Assembly (NCBI RefSeq): GCF_019931065.1
Contig: NZ_JAIOUQ010000003.1
Location: 636,083 to 700,082, forward strand
Direction: 5' to 3'
Source of the DNA: Methanobacterium spitsbergense
Lineage (GTDB): Archaea; Methanobacteriota; Methanobacteria; Methanobacteriales; Methanobacteriaceae
Length of the DNA stretch: 64,000 bases
In this document: in pieces, positions 14,219 through 23,392 of the stretch
Layout: the number at the start of each line of letters is the position of its first letter
Position numbering within the stretch: position 1 is the stretch's first letter
Translations under genes and position numbers: made by a program
The notes under the pieces: generated by a model
What the model saw: the letters and a program-made list of their open reading frames with translations, nothing else
The model's database searches: none
What the model was told of the DNA's origin: nothing

Positions 14219-14980
14219 ATGAGGTCAATATGGTCGGGATATTTATCGTTTGGTTCAATTCTCATACCTGTCCGTCAATATGCTGCAAGTGGAACTCTTC
14301 ATGTCAGTTTTCACCAAGTTCATAAGACTGATTGTGGAAGAGTTCGTTATAAAAAGGTGTGTGAAAAGGATGGTGAGGAACTCAATCCTGAAGATATAAT
14401 AAAAGCATATATTGTTGGGGGTGAATGTCTTAAATTCACTGACGAGGAATTAGATTCTCTCAAACCATTTTCAACAAAAATTATGGAAATATTAGGTTTC
14501 TGCAACATAAAAGAAATCCCTATGGAAGCACTGAACAAACCATATTATCTAGGTACAGATTCTCCAAAGAAGGGAGGGGCAGGTAAAAGTTTTCTTCTTT
14601 TAAAAGAATCAATGAATAAAAGCAATAAAGTAGCGGTAGTTAAGTGGGTGTCAAGAACCAACGAGTATCTTGGAATGTTACAACCATATGAAAAAGGTTT
14701 ACTCCTAAAACAGCTTTTATATCATGAACAAGTAAAGCCAATAGAAGAAGTTGAAGTATTAGATGCAGAAGTTGAAGATGACTTGGTTGATAAGGGCGTT
14801 AAGGCTATTGAAAAGATGACATTCAAGTTTGATTGGTCAAAATACACAGAAACATACACTCAAGAGGTTAAGGAACTTGTTGAAAGGAAATTCATAGGTG
14901 AAGAAGTGGTAGTGGGTGAATTCAAAGTACCCGAAACCCGTTCAATTGAAGCTGAATTAGAAAAGATGCTGGAAGAATAG
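14219..14980 (+). CDS. ku: Ku-type DNA end-binding protein
   Basis: The 253-residue protein is a prokaryotic Ku homologue, a single Ku-core beta-barrel that threads onto double-strand break ends as a homodimer. Family features are the N-terminal RSIWSGYLSFGSILIPV, HKTDCGRVRYKKVCEKDGEE and the ALNKPYYLGTD and KSFLLLKESM regions. There is no long basic C-terminal extension. ATG 14219 was chosen because GGAGG ends six bases upstream; an in-frame GTG at 14213 abuts it. It is followed after 16 bases by a LigD-like ligase, so the two form a minimal NHEJ operon. Such genes are sporadic in archaea, which suggests acquisition by transfer. Confidence 0.88.
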   Translation: MRSIWSGYLSFGSILIPVRQYAASGTLHVSFHQVHKTDCGRVRYKKVCEKDGEELNPEDIIKAYIVGGECLKFTDEELDSLKPFSTKIMEILGFCNIKEIPMEALNKPYYLGTDSPKKGGAGKSFLLLKESMNKSNKVAVVKWVSRTNEYLGMLQPYEKGLLLKQLLYHEQVKPIEEVEVLDAEVEDDLVDKGVKAIEKMTFKFDWSKYTETYTQEVKELVERKFIGEEVVVGEFKVPETRSIEAELEKMLEE

Positions 14981-14996
14981 AAAATGGTGATTTATA

Positions 14997-15890
14997 ATGC
15001 CCAACATGATTGAACCCATGCTGGCAACCCTAACAAATCCAACGAATTTGAAATTAACTGGTACTTGGATTATCGAACCAAAATATGATGGTGAGAGGAT
15101 AATAGCTGTCCGTTATGGTGATAAAATAGATTTATGGACCCGTAGAAATATTCAGGCAACCTATAAATTTCCTGAAATAGTAAAAGCATTGAAAAAAGAA
15201 GTTGATGGGGATAAATGGATACTTGATGGTGAAATGACTGTTAAAGGAGGTTTTAGACAGTTATTAAACAGAAATGTTGAAGATAGATTTAAAATTAGTT
15301 TACTATCACGAAAGATCCCAGCAACATTCAATATTTTTGATATATTACAATATGAAAAAGATGATCTAATAAACAGGCCTCTTATGGAGCGTAAAAGCAT
15401 ATTAATGAAGGTGGTACATCCAGAAAACTACATAGAAATTGTTCCATTTAAAGAAGTAGATAAACCAGATAATCAATTTCAAGATTATTTAAAACAGGGT
15501 TATGAAGGGGCAGTTATCAAGAATTTAGATTCTAAATATGAACCTGGAAAAAGATCAGATAATTGGTTGAAGATTAAAAAAGGAGACACAGTAGATGTAT
15601 GTATAATAGGAGCCACTAAAAGCACGAGTAGTATACCATTTGGTGCTCTTTTAATGGAAAAGAATGGAAAATATTTTGGTAGGGTTGGGACAGGCTTCAG
15701 TGACCAAGATAGAAAGGATATATTAAAACTTCTTAAGGAAAATCAAGCACCTCTCCAAATAACAGTACCTCCTGATGTGGAACCAGAAATATTAATCACA
15801 TCTAAACCTCTTTTAGCAGAGATCAAGATGCAAGAGATGATCAAAAGATCTCCCCGAGCTCCTGTATGGGTCAGATTTAGATGGGAATAA
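14997..15890 (+). CDS. lig: ATP-dependent DNA ligase (LigD ligase-domain type)
   Basis: The protein has 297 residues, the size of a stand-alone LigD ligase domain: a nucleotidyltransferase domain plus a short OB fold. Motif I is EPKYDGER with Lys29 as the predicted AMP acceptor; motif III lies in LDGEM, the FNIFDIL strand follows, motif IV is EGAVIKN and motif V is DNWLKIK. It lacks the N-terminal DNA-binding domain of replicative archaeal Lig1, and no polymerase or phosphoesterase domain is fused to it. The pairing with Ku argues for break sealing in NHEJ rather than Okazaki fragment joining. Confidence 0.9.
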   Translation: MPNMIEPMLATLTNPTNLKLTGTWIIEPKYDGERIIAVRYGDKIDLWTRRNIQATYKFPEIVKALKKEVDGDKWILDGEMTVKGGFRQLLNRNVEDRFKISLLSRKIPATFNIFDILQYEKDDLINRPLMERKSILMKVVHPENYIEIVPFKEVDKPDNQFQDYLKQGYEGAVIKNLDSKYEPGKRSDNWLKIKKGDTVDVCIIGATKSTSSIPFGALLMEKNGKYFGRVGTGFSDQDRKDILKLLKENQAPLQITVPPDVEPEILITSKPLLAEIKMQEMIKRSPRAPVWVRFRWE

Positions 15891-15932
15891 TTTTAAAAAA
15901 AAATAGAGTAATTTAAATATGTTAATTTTTAC

Positions 15933-16739
15933 TCAAGTCATTCTTTTTAAAGTAACAACAACTATCTGTGGAGGTGCAAAAAATCTCACCGGCGCCCATA
16001 CCATACCAATACCATTGCTTATTATCATTGTATCATTGCCCAATTTTGTAACGCCACTAAGATGCTTTTGTTCATATTGAGATTTTATAAATGGAGCATA
16101 AAGTCCAAATAAAGTAATTTGCCCGCCATGAGTATGTCCTGCAAATACCAGATCAACCCTTGATTTTGAAACTTTTGGAAAATAGTCCGGTTTATGAGTA
16201 ACCAATATAACAAAGTCTTCAGGAGTTATATCTTGTAGTATAGGAAGTTGGTTTGGAACATCTGTGTCCATATCTGCTACTCCTCCCACTCTGATCCTAG
16301 AAGAATTAGTGCCTATCCATGCACCATTATTCCCAATATATGTGATGCCTGCATTTTGCATAGCATGAATTGATACATTTTTAGGGTCATTATTTCCTAA
16401 CACACCATAAACCCCTAAAGGTGCCTTTAATTTTGATAAGGATAAAAAAACAGGTCCAACTGCCGAAGAGTCAGAAGTAACATAATCACCACCAAGGAGG
16501 ATCATATCTGGCTTTAACTCATTGGTCTGGTTTACAATGCTGTCTACTCTTTCTTTACTAAAAAATGAACCATAATGAATATCTGTTAAAAAAACTATAT
16601 GCTTTCCATCAAATTCTGGTGGAATCTGACTTGATTCAATTGTGATTTCTTTGGTTTGAATGAGATAAGGTTCAACAAAGGAGTAGGCACCAAAAAATAT
16701 CCCTAGAATTACAATAATTAAAATTAATTTTTTTAACAT
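15933..16739 (-). CDS. Membrane-anchored metallophosphoesterase (YkuE-like)
   Basis: The 268-residue protein starts with an uncleaved hydrophobic anchor (residues 4-24). A calcineurin-like phosphoesterase domain follows with all metal-binding motifs visible: DIHYG, GGDYV, GNND, THKPD and GHTHGGQ. The catalytic domain should lie outside the membrane. Bacterial relatives of the YkuE type act on lipid-linked phosphate substrates such as UDP-diacylglucosamine; the archaeal substrate is unknown. It is monocistronic and convergent with the ligase gene. Confidence 0.85.
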   Translation of the reverse strand: MLKKLILIIVILGIFFGAYSFVEPYLIQTKEITIESSQIPPEFDGKHIVFLTDIHYGSFFSKERVDSIVNQTNELKPDMILLGGDYVTSDSSAVGPVFLSLSKLKAPLGVYGVLGNNDPKNVSIHAMQNAGITYIGNNGAWIGTNSSRIRVGGVADMDTDVPNQLPILQDITPEDFVILVTHKPDYFPKVSKSRVDLVFAGHTHGGQITLFGLYAPFIKSQYEQKHLSGVTKLGNDTMIISNGIGMVWAPVRFFAPPQIVVVTLKRMT

Positions 16740-17296
16740 TTTAGCATCCTTTCATATATTTTAATAAAATAATTTAAATTTAGAATATTATTTTTCTAAA
16801 AAAAAGTCTAATAAAATTGGAATTTAATTTATTTTCCCCAATGCTATCTTTTTCATTATATTTTATAGTAAATAAATGGTTGGTTGACTATGGATATTTT
16901 AAAATATGTTAGTGCTCAAATTTATTTTAAGTTTTTGTTAGCCTATTTTCCAATAATATGTTTTAAATCTAATTTAAACACCAAAATCTTTGAGAAAATA
17001 ATTCAAGATTTGTAATAAAGATGTTCAAAATAATAATCACCTTTCTATAATAGCCCAACATTAAATTTTGAAACTCCTTAATATTTTTTTTAACCTAAAT
17101 AAAAGTCTAAAATTACAAATAAGAAGTGATACAAAGCCGATCTAATTTGGGTGTGATTTAGGCATAGGTACTTATCGTTTATTAACAATACAAATATACA
17201 TACATAACTCAAGAAAGTAGATACTAAAATTTTCAAGCTTACAAATAATTTTTAAACAAATAATAAACAATATTAAATATAAATTGGAGAGATAAG
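16740..17296. other. AT-rich intergenic region, 557 bp
   Basis: This is the divergent gap between the metallophosphoesterase and the NYN protein. It is very A/T-rich with no coding frame of note, no hairpin array and no repeats that I can see. It must hold both promoters; TAAATATAAA-like boxes occur close to the NYN start, and GGAGAGA lies just before its ATG. I found no tRNA or recognisable ncRNA. Confidence 0.5.
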
Positions 17297-17794
17297 ATGC
17301 ATCGTTTTGATAAATTAACTTCATTTAAAGATTACATTCCACTTATAAGAGAAAATTCACACGGAAAAAATATAGGACTTCTTGTAGACGGTCCTAATAT
17401 GCTTCGAAAAGAATTTGACTGCAATTTAGATACAGTAAGAGATTTAATTTCTGAACATGGTAATATCAAAGTTGGTAAAGTTTTTCTTAATCAATACGCT
17501 TCAGACAAGCTTATAGAGGCTGTTGTAAATCAGGGATTTTCACCAATGATCGTAGCAGGGGAAACAGATGTTCAACTTGCCGTTGAGGCGTTTGAACTTA
17601 TACACAATCCTAATATTGATGTGATTGCCATTATGACTCGTGATGTGGATTTCTTCCCATTAATAAATGTTGCCAAAGAACACGGGAAAAAAACTATTGT
17701 AATTGGAGCAGAACCCGGATTCAGTGTAGCTTTAAAGAATTGTGCAGATAGTACAATTACTCTAAAAACACATCAACCACCAAGCGCAGCTTAA
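17297..17794 (+). CDS. NYN/PIN-like domain protein (LabA/DUF88, TIGR00288-type)
   Basis: The 165-residue protein has the NYN fold of putative ribonucleases. The first strand [11 protein letters not shown] carries the conserved Asp and Asn, [12 protein letters not shown] follows, and the third acidic strand is [15 protein letters not shown]. These acidic residues make up the predicted single metal site. Closely similar proteins are widespread in methanogens under TIGR00288. Activity is inferred to be RNA processing or decay, but no substrate is known. It appears to be a single-gene transcript with its own GGAGAGA site. Confidence 0.85.
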   Translation: MHRFDKLTSFKDYIPLIRENSHGKNIGLLVDGPNMLRKEFDCNLDTVRDLISEHGNIKVGKVFLNQYASDKLIEAVVNQGFSPMIVAGETDVQLAVEAFELIHNPNIDVIAIMTRDVDFFPLINVAKEHGKKTIVIGAEPGFSVALKNCADSTITLKTHQPPSAA

Positions 17795-17940
17795 TTTAAT
17801 TCATTTTTCAATTCTTTTTTTTTAGTTACTTCATTATATTTTTTCGAAATTTACATTGTTATTTTTAAAGTAAAATCCTTATGTTGGATAAAAATTTTTA
17901 TTATATAATGATGACATAAGTAAATTCTGGAGAGTTTGTT

Positions 17941-18405
17941 ATGGAGATAGTAGAAAAAAGAATAGAAGAAACAAGAGTAGCTTATGCACAATTTAAAGGG
18001 AGTTATAGTAAAATTCCAGAGCATATGCAAGAAGTTGGTCAGTGGGTTATTGATGATGGTTTAGAAATGACTGGCATGGTATACGGTTCTTATTTCAACA
18101 GTCCTGATGAAGTTTCAGAGGATGAACTTGAATATGAAATAGGATTTTCATTTAAGGGAGATTTAAAGATTCAAGAAGGTAAATTGGGGTATAAAGAGAT
18201 ACCAGAACATTCAGTACTGGCAGCAGTACACAAAGGACCTTATACTAATGTAGGTCCTGTAATCCGTGCAATAGCAAAATATGCAGCAGAAAATGGGTAT
18301 GATGTAGTAGGTCCAGTTACAGAGGTCTACCTCAACGATCCTAGTCAAGTTTCGCCTCAAGAGTTACTAACTGAAGTAAGATTTCCAGTGATTAAAATGG
18401 GTTAA
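17941..18405 (+). CDS. GyrI-like effector-binding domain protein (copy 1)
   Basis: The 154-residue protein is a stand-alone GyrI-like/AraC effector-binding domain. This fold has two repeated beta-alpha-beta-beta units that form a hydrophobic ligand cleft. The N-terminal YAQFKGSYSKIPEHMQEV and the internal HKGPYTNVGPVIRAI are the two repeat helices, and VYLNDPSQVSPQELLTEVRFPV is the typical end. No DNA-binding domain is attached, so it is probably a small-molecule sensor or sequestering protein. A close paralogue lies downstream at 18893, with a decayed gene between them. Confidence 0.87.
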   Translation: MEIVEKRIEETRVAYAQFKGSYSKIPEHMQEVGQWVIDDGLEMTGMVYGSYFNSPDEVSEDELEYEIGFSFKGDLKIQEGKLGYKEIPEHSVLAAVHKGPYTNVGPVIRAIAKYAAENGYDVVGPVTEVYLNDPSQVSPQELLTEVRFPVIKMG

Positions 18406-18474
18406 TATTCAGTTTACCTAAAATATTTTTTTTATCTTTCAATAGAAATGGAATAACTGAGAAACGATTTCAAT

Positions 18475-18748
18475 GCAACCCCTAGAATAGATCCTCATAT
18501 ATCAGAAATTGATTTCAAATATGATACAATTCCATAATATGAATCTTTAATTTAAAAATTTAACAAGATTAAAAGATATTTGAAAATATTTGGCCTTCAA
18601 CAAGAAGATTTGAAATTGCAGAAGAATTATTTGGAAAATTTCAAATATCTTTTGGTAAAAAACTGTGGAAACAGTTGAATATCAATTAAAAAGATTTGAT
18701 ATAGAATATTTCTCCATTAAAACAGATGAACTTAAATTATTATTGTAA
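18475..18748 (+). pseudogene. Decayed unidentified gene between the GyrI-like paralogues
   Basis: Several coding-like pieces lie in order on the + strand but in changing frames. First comes PRIDPHISEIDFKYDTIP ending at a TAA. Next is WPSTRRFEIAEELFGKF followed by ISFGKKLW. After a frame change comes ETVEYQLKRFDIEYFSIKTD, ending at TAA 18746-18748. Amino acid composition is protein-like and no single frame is open. I do not recognise the family. The call rests on reading alone, hence the modest confidence. Confidence 0.4.
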
Positions 18749-18892
18749 GAAACATTTTTTGGGATAGTTAAAGTGTTTTTAATATGTGCTAAATAGGATT
18801 TTATAAATAATTATAAATTTCAATAATCTTAATTTTTATATAAATTAGAACAGAATATTTATAGATCAATAATTTATTCAGGGGGTCTTAAT

Positions 18893-19351
18893 ATGGAAAT
18901 CAAACTGAAAAAAACTGAAGAAAAGCAAGTAGCATATATATTTTATACAGGACCCGTGGAGGATATGGGTGATTTAATTGGGGAGATAGTTGATTGGATG
19001 ATGGCACAAAATGTTGAAATGACAGGTCCACCATATTCTGCTTATTACACAAGTCCAGCTGAAGTCGCACCTCAAGATATGCAATATGAAATGGGAGTTC
19101 CTTTTGCAGGACAAGCATCAGAAGCAGGAAAGGTAAAAATAAAAACCATGCCTGTTCAAAAAGTCATTTCTGCTATTCACAAAGGACCTTACAGTGAAGT
19201 TGGTCCCGTGTATGAAGTTTTAATGAACAAAGTTATTGAAGATGGATATCAAATGATTGGTGCACCCATTGAGATATACTTCAACAGCCCTATGGAAGTA
19301 CCCGAATCTGATCTGTTAACAGAAATACAATTTCCTGTTGTTAAAATTTGA
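18893..19351 (+). CDS. GyrI-like effector-binding domain protein (copy 2)
   Basis: This 152-residue paralogue of the protein at 17941 has the same two-repeat GyrI-like architecture. The matching segments are YFNSPMEVPESDLLTEIQFPV at the end, HKGPYSEVGPVYEVL in the middle and YIFYTGPVEDMGDLIGEI at the start. The internal YYTSPAEVAPQDMQYE corresponds to YFNSPDEVSEDELEYE in copy 1. A strong GGGGGTC ribosome binding site precedes the ATG. The two genes probably arose by duplication and may bind different ligands. Confidence 0.87.
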   Translation: MEIKLKKTEEKQVAYIFYTGPVEDMGDLIGEIVDWMMAQNVEMTGPPYSAYYTSPAEVAPQDMQYEMGVPFAGQASEAGKVKIKTMPVQKVISAIHKGPYSEVGPVYEVLMNKVIEDGYQMIGAPIEIYFNSPMEVPESDLLTEIQFPVVKI

Positions 19352-19465
19352 TATTATAAATTTTATATTAAGTATATGCCAGCAATATTCATTTATTGTG
19401 GGTTAGATTTGGAAGTAATATTCACATGATCCAAGATTTTAATGATCAAAAATAGAAATTAGAAA

Positions 19466-20281
19466 TCAATGATGGAAGTACATTTTACATTCAAGTTTTT
19501 CAGTTTGGCAGAATGTAATTATTTCTTCTTCAATTCTTTCCCAGAATATACTATCTTCAAAATAGATATCCTTATAATCTTGAATTATATCGGGGAATTC
19601 CGTTTTAAGCCACCTGTTAACAGAACCCCATATATTACCAACAATATTCAAATTTTCAAACATGAAATAATCAGCATAACTTCTAGTTTGACTAATTATC
19701 TCCTTCCAATTAGTAATAAATGGAATAATAGGGCTTACAAATACATAGCTTGTTATATGCTCTTCATGAATAGTTTTAAGGGCCTTTAATCTATTTTTAA
19801 TAGATGATGCTCCAGGTTCGACTTTTTCCTGAATATCTTCCTCTAGGGTTGAGAATGAAAATCCTATCTCTTTATTTTCAAACTGTTTTATAAGGTCAAG
19901 ATCTCTTATAACCAGATCAGATTTGGTAAGAATGATTAAATGAGGCTGATGAGGAATGAGCTTTTGCAATATTTTTCGTGTAACTTCATATTTCCTTTCA
20001 AGAGGAATGTATGGATCAGTTACTGAAGAAAGAAGGATTCGTTTACCAGTATACTTTGAAGATTTATAATCCTTCAATACGGGTATGAGAGCGGGAGCAT
20101 TGATTTTAATATCTATAAAATCGCCCCAATTCTCTTTATGACCTGTAAAACGTTTCATAAATTTTGCATAACAATAAAAACATGAATGAATACACCCAAT
20201 ATATGGATTTATAACATAATCTGCAGAAGGAATTCCTGTTTTAGAAATTATTGATTTGGATATTATTTCTTGTATTTTCAT
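19466..20281 (-). CDS. Radical SAM protein of the SPL (spore photoproduct lyase-like) family
   Basis: The roughly 271-residue protein holds the radical SAM cluster site CIHSCFYCY (CxxxCxYC) near residue 30, preceded by the family's INPYIGC segment. SAM-binding strands follow, including LLSSVTDPYIPLE and LIILTKSDL. Members of this family are widespread in archaea; the name comes from similarity to DNA photolesion lyase, but the substrate of this branch is unknown. I chose the ATG at 20281 because the protein then begins MKIQEI like relatives; a GTG at 20320 would overlap the SepCysS stop. Confidence 0.8.
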   Translation of the reverse strand: MKIQEIISKSIISKTGIPSADYVINPYIGCIHSCFYCYAKFMKRFTGHKENWGDFIDIKINAPALIPVLKDYKSSKYTGKRILLSSVTDPYIPLERKYEVTRKILQKLIPHQPHLIILTKSDLVIRDLDLIKQFENKEIGFSFSTLEEDIQEKVEPGASSIKNRLKALKTIHEEHITSYVFVSPIIPFITNWKEIISQTRSYADYFMFENLNIVGNIWGSVNRWLKTEFPDIIQDYKDIYFEDSIFWERIEEEIITFCQTEKLECKMYFHH

Positions 20282-20316
20282 AACAGCCCTATTAATATAT
20301 CTGCAGAATTGATTAT

Positions 20317-21459
20317 TCACATTTCATGGTACTTATTTACTATTTCAATGAAAGATTCCCCAATATAGTCCTTCTGTTCCTTACTGAAACCATAAATACT
20401 ACACTTAAACCATTTTGTCTGGCCCCGTTTAATACCAACTATATTCCTTTTCTTAAGTTCTTCATAGAGGAAGAACCCTCTTCGTGGATGTTTACTTGCT
20501 ATTTCGTCAAACACAGGTGTTTCAAAACGAACCAAATCATGTTCTGTTGGTTTCACTCCCAGCTGCACAACACCTTCAATTTTCTCCATTTGATCAACAA
20601 ATTTCCTAGTGTCTTGGACTTCATTATCCCAATTTTTCAACCTTTCAATAACGAATGGTAATGAAGCCATAAGAGTTGCTACTGGTGCGCCACGACTAGT
20701 GCAACCCAACATTTCAAGTTCCTTCACAGCATGTCTTTTGGACTTTTTAAGTAGTATGTCTGCCCATTCCTCCTTCAAACCCAATACTCCAATTGGGCCC
20801 GAAGCAGCCATACTTTTGTGGCCGCTTCCAACTACAAAATCTGCGTTAAATGCCTTAGCATCAATTGGCAAACGTCCCATGGAATAAGCACAGTTTAAAA
20901 GTAGAGGAACTCCGGCATTATGTGCAATTTTACCTATTGAACTAGAATCTGTCAAGTTCCCATAATTACCATCCACATGTGTTAAAAGAACCAAGCTTAC
21001 TTCTTCACCTTGGTCTGTTAGATCATCTAGAACTTCTTTGTAACCTTCAGGATTTATTTTATAATCTGGATATTCACTGTTAGGAACTTCAACGATGTTA
21101 AGTCCAGCCCTTTCAGCAGCAACATGAGTTGTATAATGAGCATTTCCATCAATGACTATGGTGTCGCCTGGCTTGCAAAGCGCATGCATAACTGCAAATT
21201 TGCCTTCGCGTGCCCCGTGAACTGTTCTTGCATGATCAGTGTTAATGAATGAGGCAAGATCATCAAGGAAACCTTTTATCTCTGGTTTTGATATTTCATC
21301 AAGTCTTCCCACACAGTAATCACATACACTATAACCATCAGAAAATTCATAAAGTGCCTTTCTTGCCGCGACAGGCAGTACTCCTCCTCTTTGAAGAGGA
21401 TTTAAATTGAGGTTTTTCCTTTCTGTGTCTCTAGTAAGTCCATAATCTTGACATTCCAT
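20317..21459 (-). CDS. pscS: O-phosphoseryl-tRNA(Cys):Cys-tRNA synthase (SepCysS)
   Basis: This PLP enzyme converts Sep-tRNA(Cys), made by SepRS, to Cys-tRNA(Cys), the tRNA-dependent cysteine route of methanogens. The PLP lysine lies in [12 protein letters not shown]. Conserved cysteines that carry persulfide sulfur are visible in [10 protein letters not shown] (Cys46, Cys49) and LGCTSRGAP. The ATG at 21459 follows AGGTGA; the longer in-frame reading starts within that ribosome binding site. The length is 380 residues. The downstream radical SAM gene is 35 bases away on the same strand and may share the transcript. Confidence 0.93.
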   Translation of the reverse strand: MECQDYGLTRDTERKNLNLNPLQRGGVLPVAARKALYEFSDGYSVCDYCVGRLDEISKPEIKGFLDDLASFINTDHARTVHGAREGKFAVMHALCKPGDTIVIDGNAHYTTHVAAERAGLNIVEVPNSEYPDYKINPEGYKEVLDDLTDQGEEVSLVLLTHVDGNYGNLTDSSSIGKIAHNAGVPLLLNCAYSMGRLPIDAKAFNADFVVGSGHKSMAASGPIGVLGLKEEWADILLKKSKRHAVKELEMLGCTSRGAPVATLMASLPFVIERLKNWDNEVQDTRKFVDQMEKIEGVVQLGVKPTEHDLVRFETPVFDEIASKHPRRGFFLYEELKKRNIVGIKRGQTKWFKCSIYGFSKEQKDYIGESFIEIVNKYHEM

Positions 21460-21623
21460 ATAATTCACCTGCAAATTTTCATAAAATTATGTAGAATCTT
21501 CAAATCATATCAGATTTTTGATCACTATGTTATTTTTGTCTTTTTCTATTAATTATTATCGTGATAAAATTAGCTTATAAATTAAGAAAATAAAATTTTT
21601 TTCTAAATAATAAAATCAAATAT

Positions 21624-21986
21624 CTAAATTTTTTTAGTAGTATTTAGATATGGAGCTTCCCTTATCAAATTTGTAAGTTTTTTTGATTCAATTTCTTCAG
21701 AATTTCGAATCTTCACATGACGCATTTTTTGCCCTGTTCCTTCTAACATTCCATCTGGATCTAAAAGTTCAATACCATTAGCAAACTCCAGGTTAACATG
21801 ATCTTTGTGCACAACAATTGCATAAACCAATCCATTTTTTTCGTAGATTATATTATTCCATTTAATAACTTCATCTAAATCTAAATCCAATTTAAGAATC
21901 TTAGCCCTTAGATCTCTAACCAATATACTGATATCATCAGTAAATGGGGATAAATATTTATCCAAATCTATTCTTTTGTTTTCCAT
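21624..21986 (-). CDS. DUF1801 domain protein (YdhG-like)
   Basis: The 120-residue protein matches the DUF1801/YdhG fold. Characteristic parts are DLRAKILKLDLDLDEVIKWNNIIYEKNG, VHKDHVNLEFANGIELLDPDG and the ending MRHVKIRNSEEIESKKLTNLIREA. The fold is a small iron-chaperone-like alpha/beta domain of unknown function (distantly related to frataxin-like bacterial Fra proteins). Nothing in the neighbourhood explains its role. It is separated from SepCysS by 150 A/T-rich bases. Confidence 0.8.
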   Translation of the reverse strand: MENKRIDLDKYLSPFTDDISILVRDLRAKILKLDLDLDEVIKWNNIIYEKNGLVYAIVVHKDHVNLEFANGIELLDPDGMLEGTGQKMRHVKIRNSEEIESKKLTNLIREAPYLNTTKKI

Positions 21987-22023
21987 AAATTATAGCTCCT
22001 TAATTAAATGATTATACTTATCA

Positions 22024-22662
22024 TCATCTATTGGAACCTCTCCAAATTTTAAGTAATTTGGTTGTTACAGGATTTATAATGTTTGATCTCTTTCCAAAAA
22101 CAGTGAAATCACTGTTTAACACAGCTTCCCTAATATTATCAGATTCAGTTTTAACACCAGCATTTCCTATTTCATTTTCGAAATGGGCGTCACTACCCGC
22201 AATTATTTCAAGATCATTTTCTAAGGCATAATTTCTGGCCATATCATTGTAAATTTGACGTACACACCTTGAATTGAAAACTTCCATGCTATCAATAAAT
22301 TTAACGTCTTGGGGATCAGGATGAAATGATGTGCTCCTTATGCCATCGAAGGGGTGCGGCAATATGACAATTCCATTTTGTGCCTTTATTTCCTCAACAA
22401 CATCTAAAAAGCACGTTTTTTCTATTTCTTCTGTTAAAAAAATCCCTGTGACTTCTCCCCTATCAGTCAGAATTTCTGAACCCACTATAATCTCAATTTC
22501 GTTAGTAGCAAGTTTTTTAGCATTTAAACCTCCTTTTATGGTGTTATGATCTGTTACTGCAACTCCTGATAGTCCAGCTTTAGCTGCAACTTTCACAAGC
22601 ATTTTTGGCTCCATATATCCATCAGAGGAATACTTAGTATGGGTGTGGAAGTCGTATTTCAT
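22024..22662 (-). CDS. PHP-domain phosphoesterase
   Basis: The 212-residue protein is a compact PHP domain. The metal-binding motifs are visible: DFHTHTKYSSDG at the N-terminus, VTDHNT near residue 37, a HPFDG block near residue 103 and GSDAHFENEIG toward the C-terminus. Related proteins hydrolyse small phosphate esters or nucleotides, such as AMP phosphatases. The substrate is not determinable here. It is divergent from the candidate nuclease gene at 22789. Confidence 0.85.
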   Translation of the reverse strand: MKYDFHTHTKYSSDGYMEPKMLVKVAAKAGLSGVAVTDHNTIKGGLNAKKLATNEIEIIVGSEILTDRGEVTGIFLTEEIEKTCFLDVVEEIKAQNGIVILPHPFDGIRSTSFHPDPQDVKFIDSMEVFNSRCVRQIYNDMARNYALENDLEIIAGSDAHFENEIGNAGVKTESDNIREAVLNSDFTVFGKRSNIINPVTTKLLKIWRGSNR

Positions 22663-22788
22663 ATTAGTAATTTTTGGAACTCATTATATTTATTGGATAT
22701 ACTCATTTTAATGATAATCTTACAAGGTAACGAAAGGATCATAAACTTTAAAATCTTATCATTTACTATAATACCTTGGAGATTGTTT

Positions 22789-23346
22789 ATGACTGGGAAA
22801 AAAACACCTATTAAAAGTCTTGATCAATTCTGGAAAATAGATGATGCTCAACTTAAAACACCAGAACATGATAAAATGTTGCTATGGCTCCTTAAAAAAG
22901 AAAATTTAAGGAAAATTATCGTTAAAAATAATCCTGAAGCAGAAAAATGGGATTGGGGGCATGTGAAGATACATGCAGAGGAGTATATAGTTTCAAACAG
23001 CGGATTTAGGGTTGGTGCTCCGGACATTATCTTTATAGTTCCACGATACATATGTCAAAATTGCAATTTCACCCATAAAAATACTGATAACTGTCCAAAC
23101 TGTGACAGCAACGATATTGTAGACTATTCTCGTGATCATCAACAACACTATTCAAGATATTTCATTGAAATAAAACCTAAAATAGAGAACTTTGGAGCTA
23201 CATTAAGACAGCTTAAACTTTATATTTCCTATGGATTCGAGGAAAGAGCCTATATTTTCACGAAGGATTTAAGATTCAAGGAAGAATTTGAAGAACAAGG
23301 TATAAAAGTTATAATCCCTCTGGAAATGCAGTCTAAACTGGATTAG
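22789..23346 (+). CDS. Candidate PD-(D/E)XK nuclease-fold protein with inserted zinc ribbon
   Basis: The protein has 185 residues. ATG 22789 follows TTGGAGA; the frame extends upstream but without a ribosome binding site. After a basic helical N-terminus, residues ~78-85 read GAPDIIF. A four-cysteine zinc ribbon follows (CQNC...CPNC), then YFIEIKPKIENFGATLRQLKLYI. The order PD, then ExK, then a helix with a QLxxY-type motif is the signature of PD-(D/E)XK nucleases. The zinc ribbon sits exactly between the two catalytic strands. I do not recognise a named family, so nuclease activity is inference. Confidence 0.6.
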   Translation: MTGKKTPIKSLDQFWKIDDAQLKTPEHDKMLLWLLKKENLRKIIVKNNPEAEKWDWGHVKIHAEEYIVSNSGFRVGAPDIIFIVPRYICQNCNFTHKNTDNCPNCDSNDIVDYSRDHQQHYSRYFIEIKPKIENFGATLRQLKLYISYGFEERAYIFTKDLRFKEEFEEQGIKVIIPLEMQSKLD

Positions 23347-23392
23347 TATTTTATCAAGATATTTCATATTTAGAAAAGGGGAATATTGGATT

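Noticed and set aside
16740..17296. CRISPR array or ncRNA in the long gap
   Set aside because: No regularly spaced repeats and no stable GC-rich stem are visible.
20282..20320. GTG start giving a GTGA overlap of the radical SAM gene with the SepCysS stop
   Set aside because: The extra 13 residues do not match the family start, whereas the ATG at 20281 gives the usual MKIQEI-like beginning.
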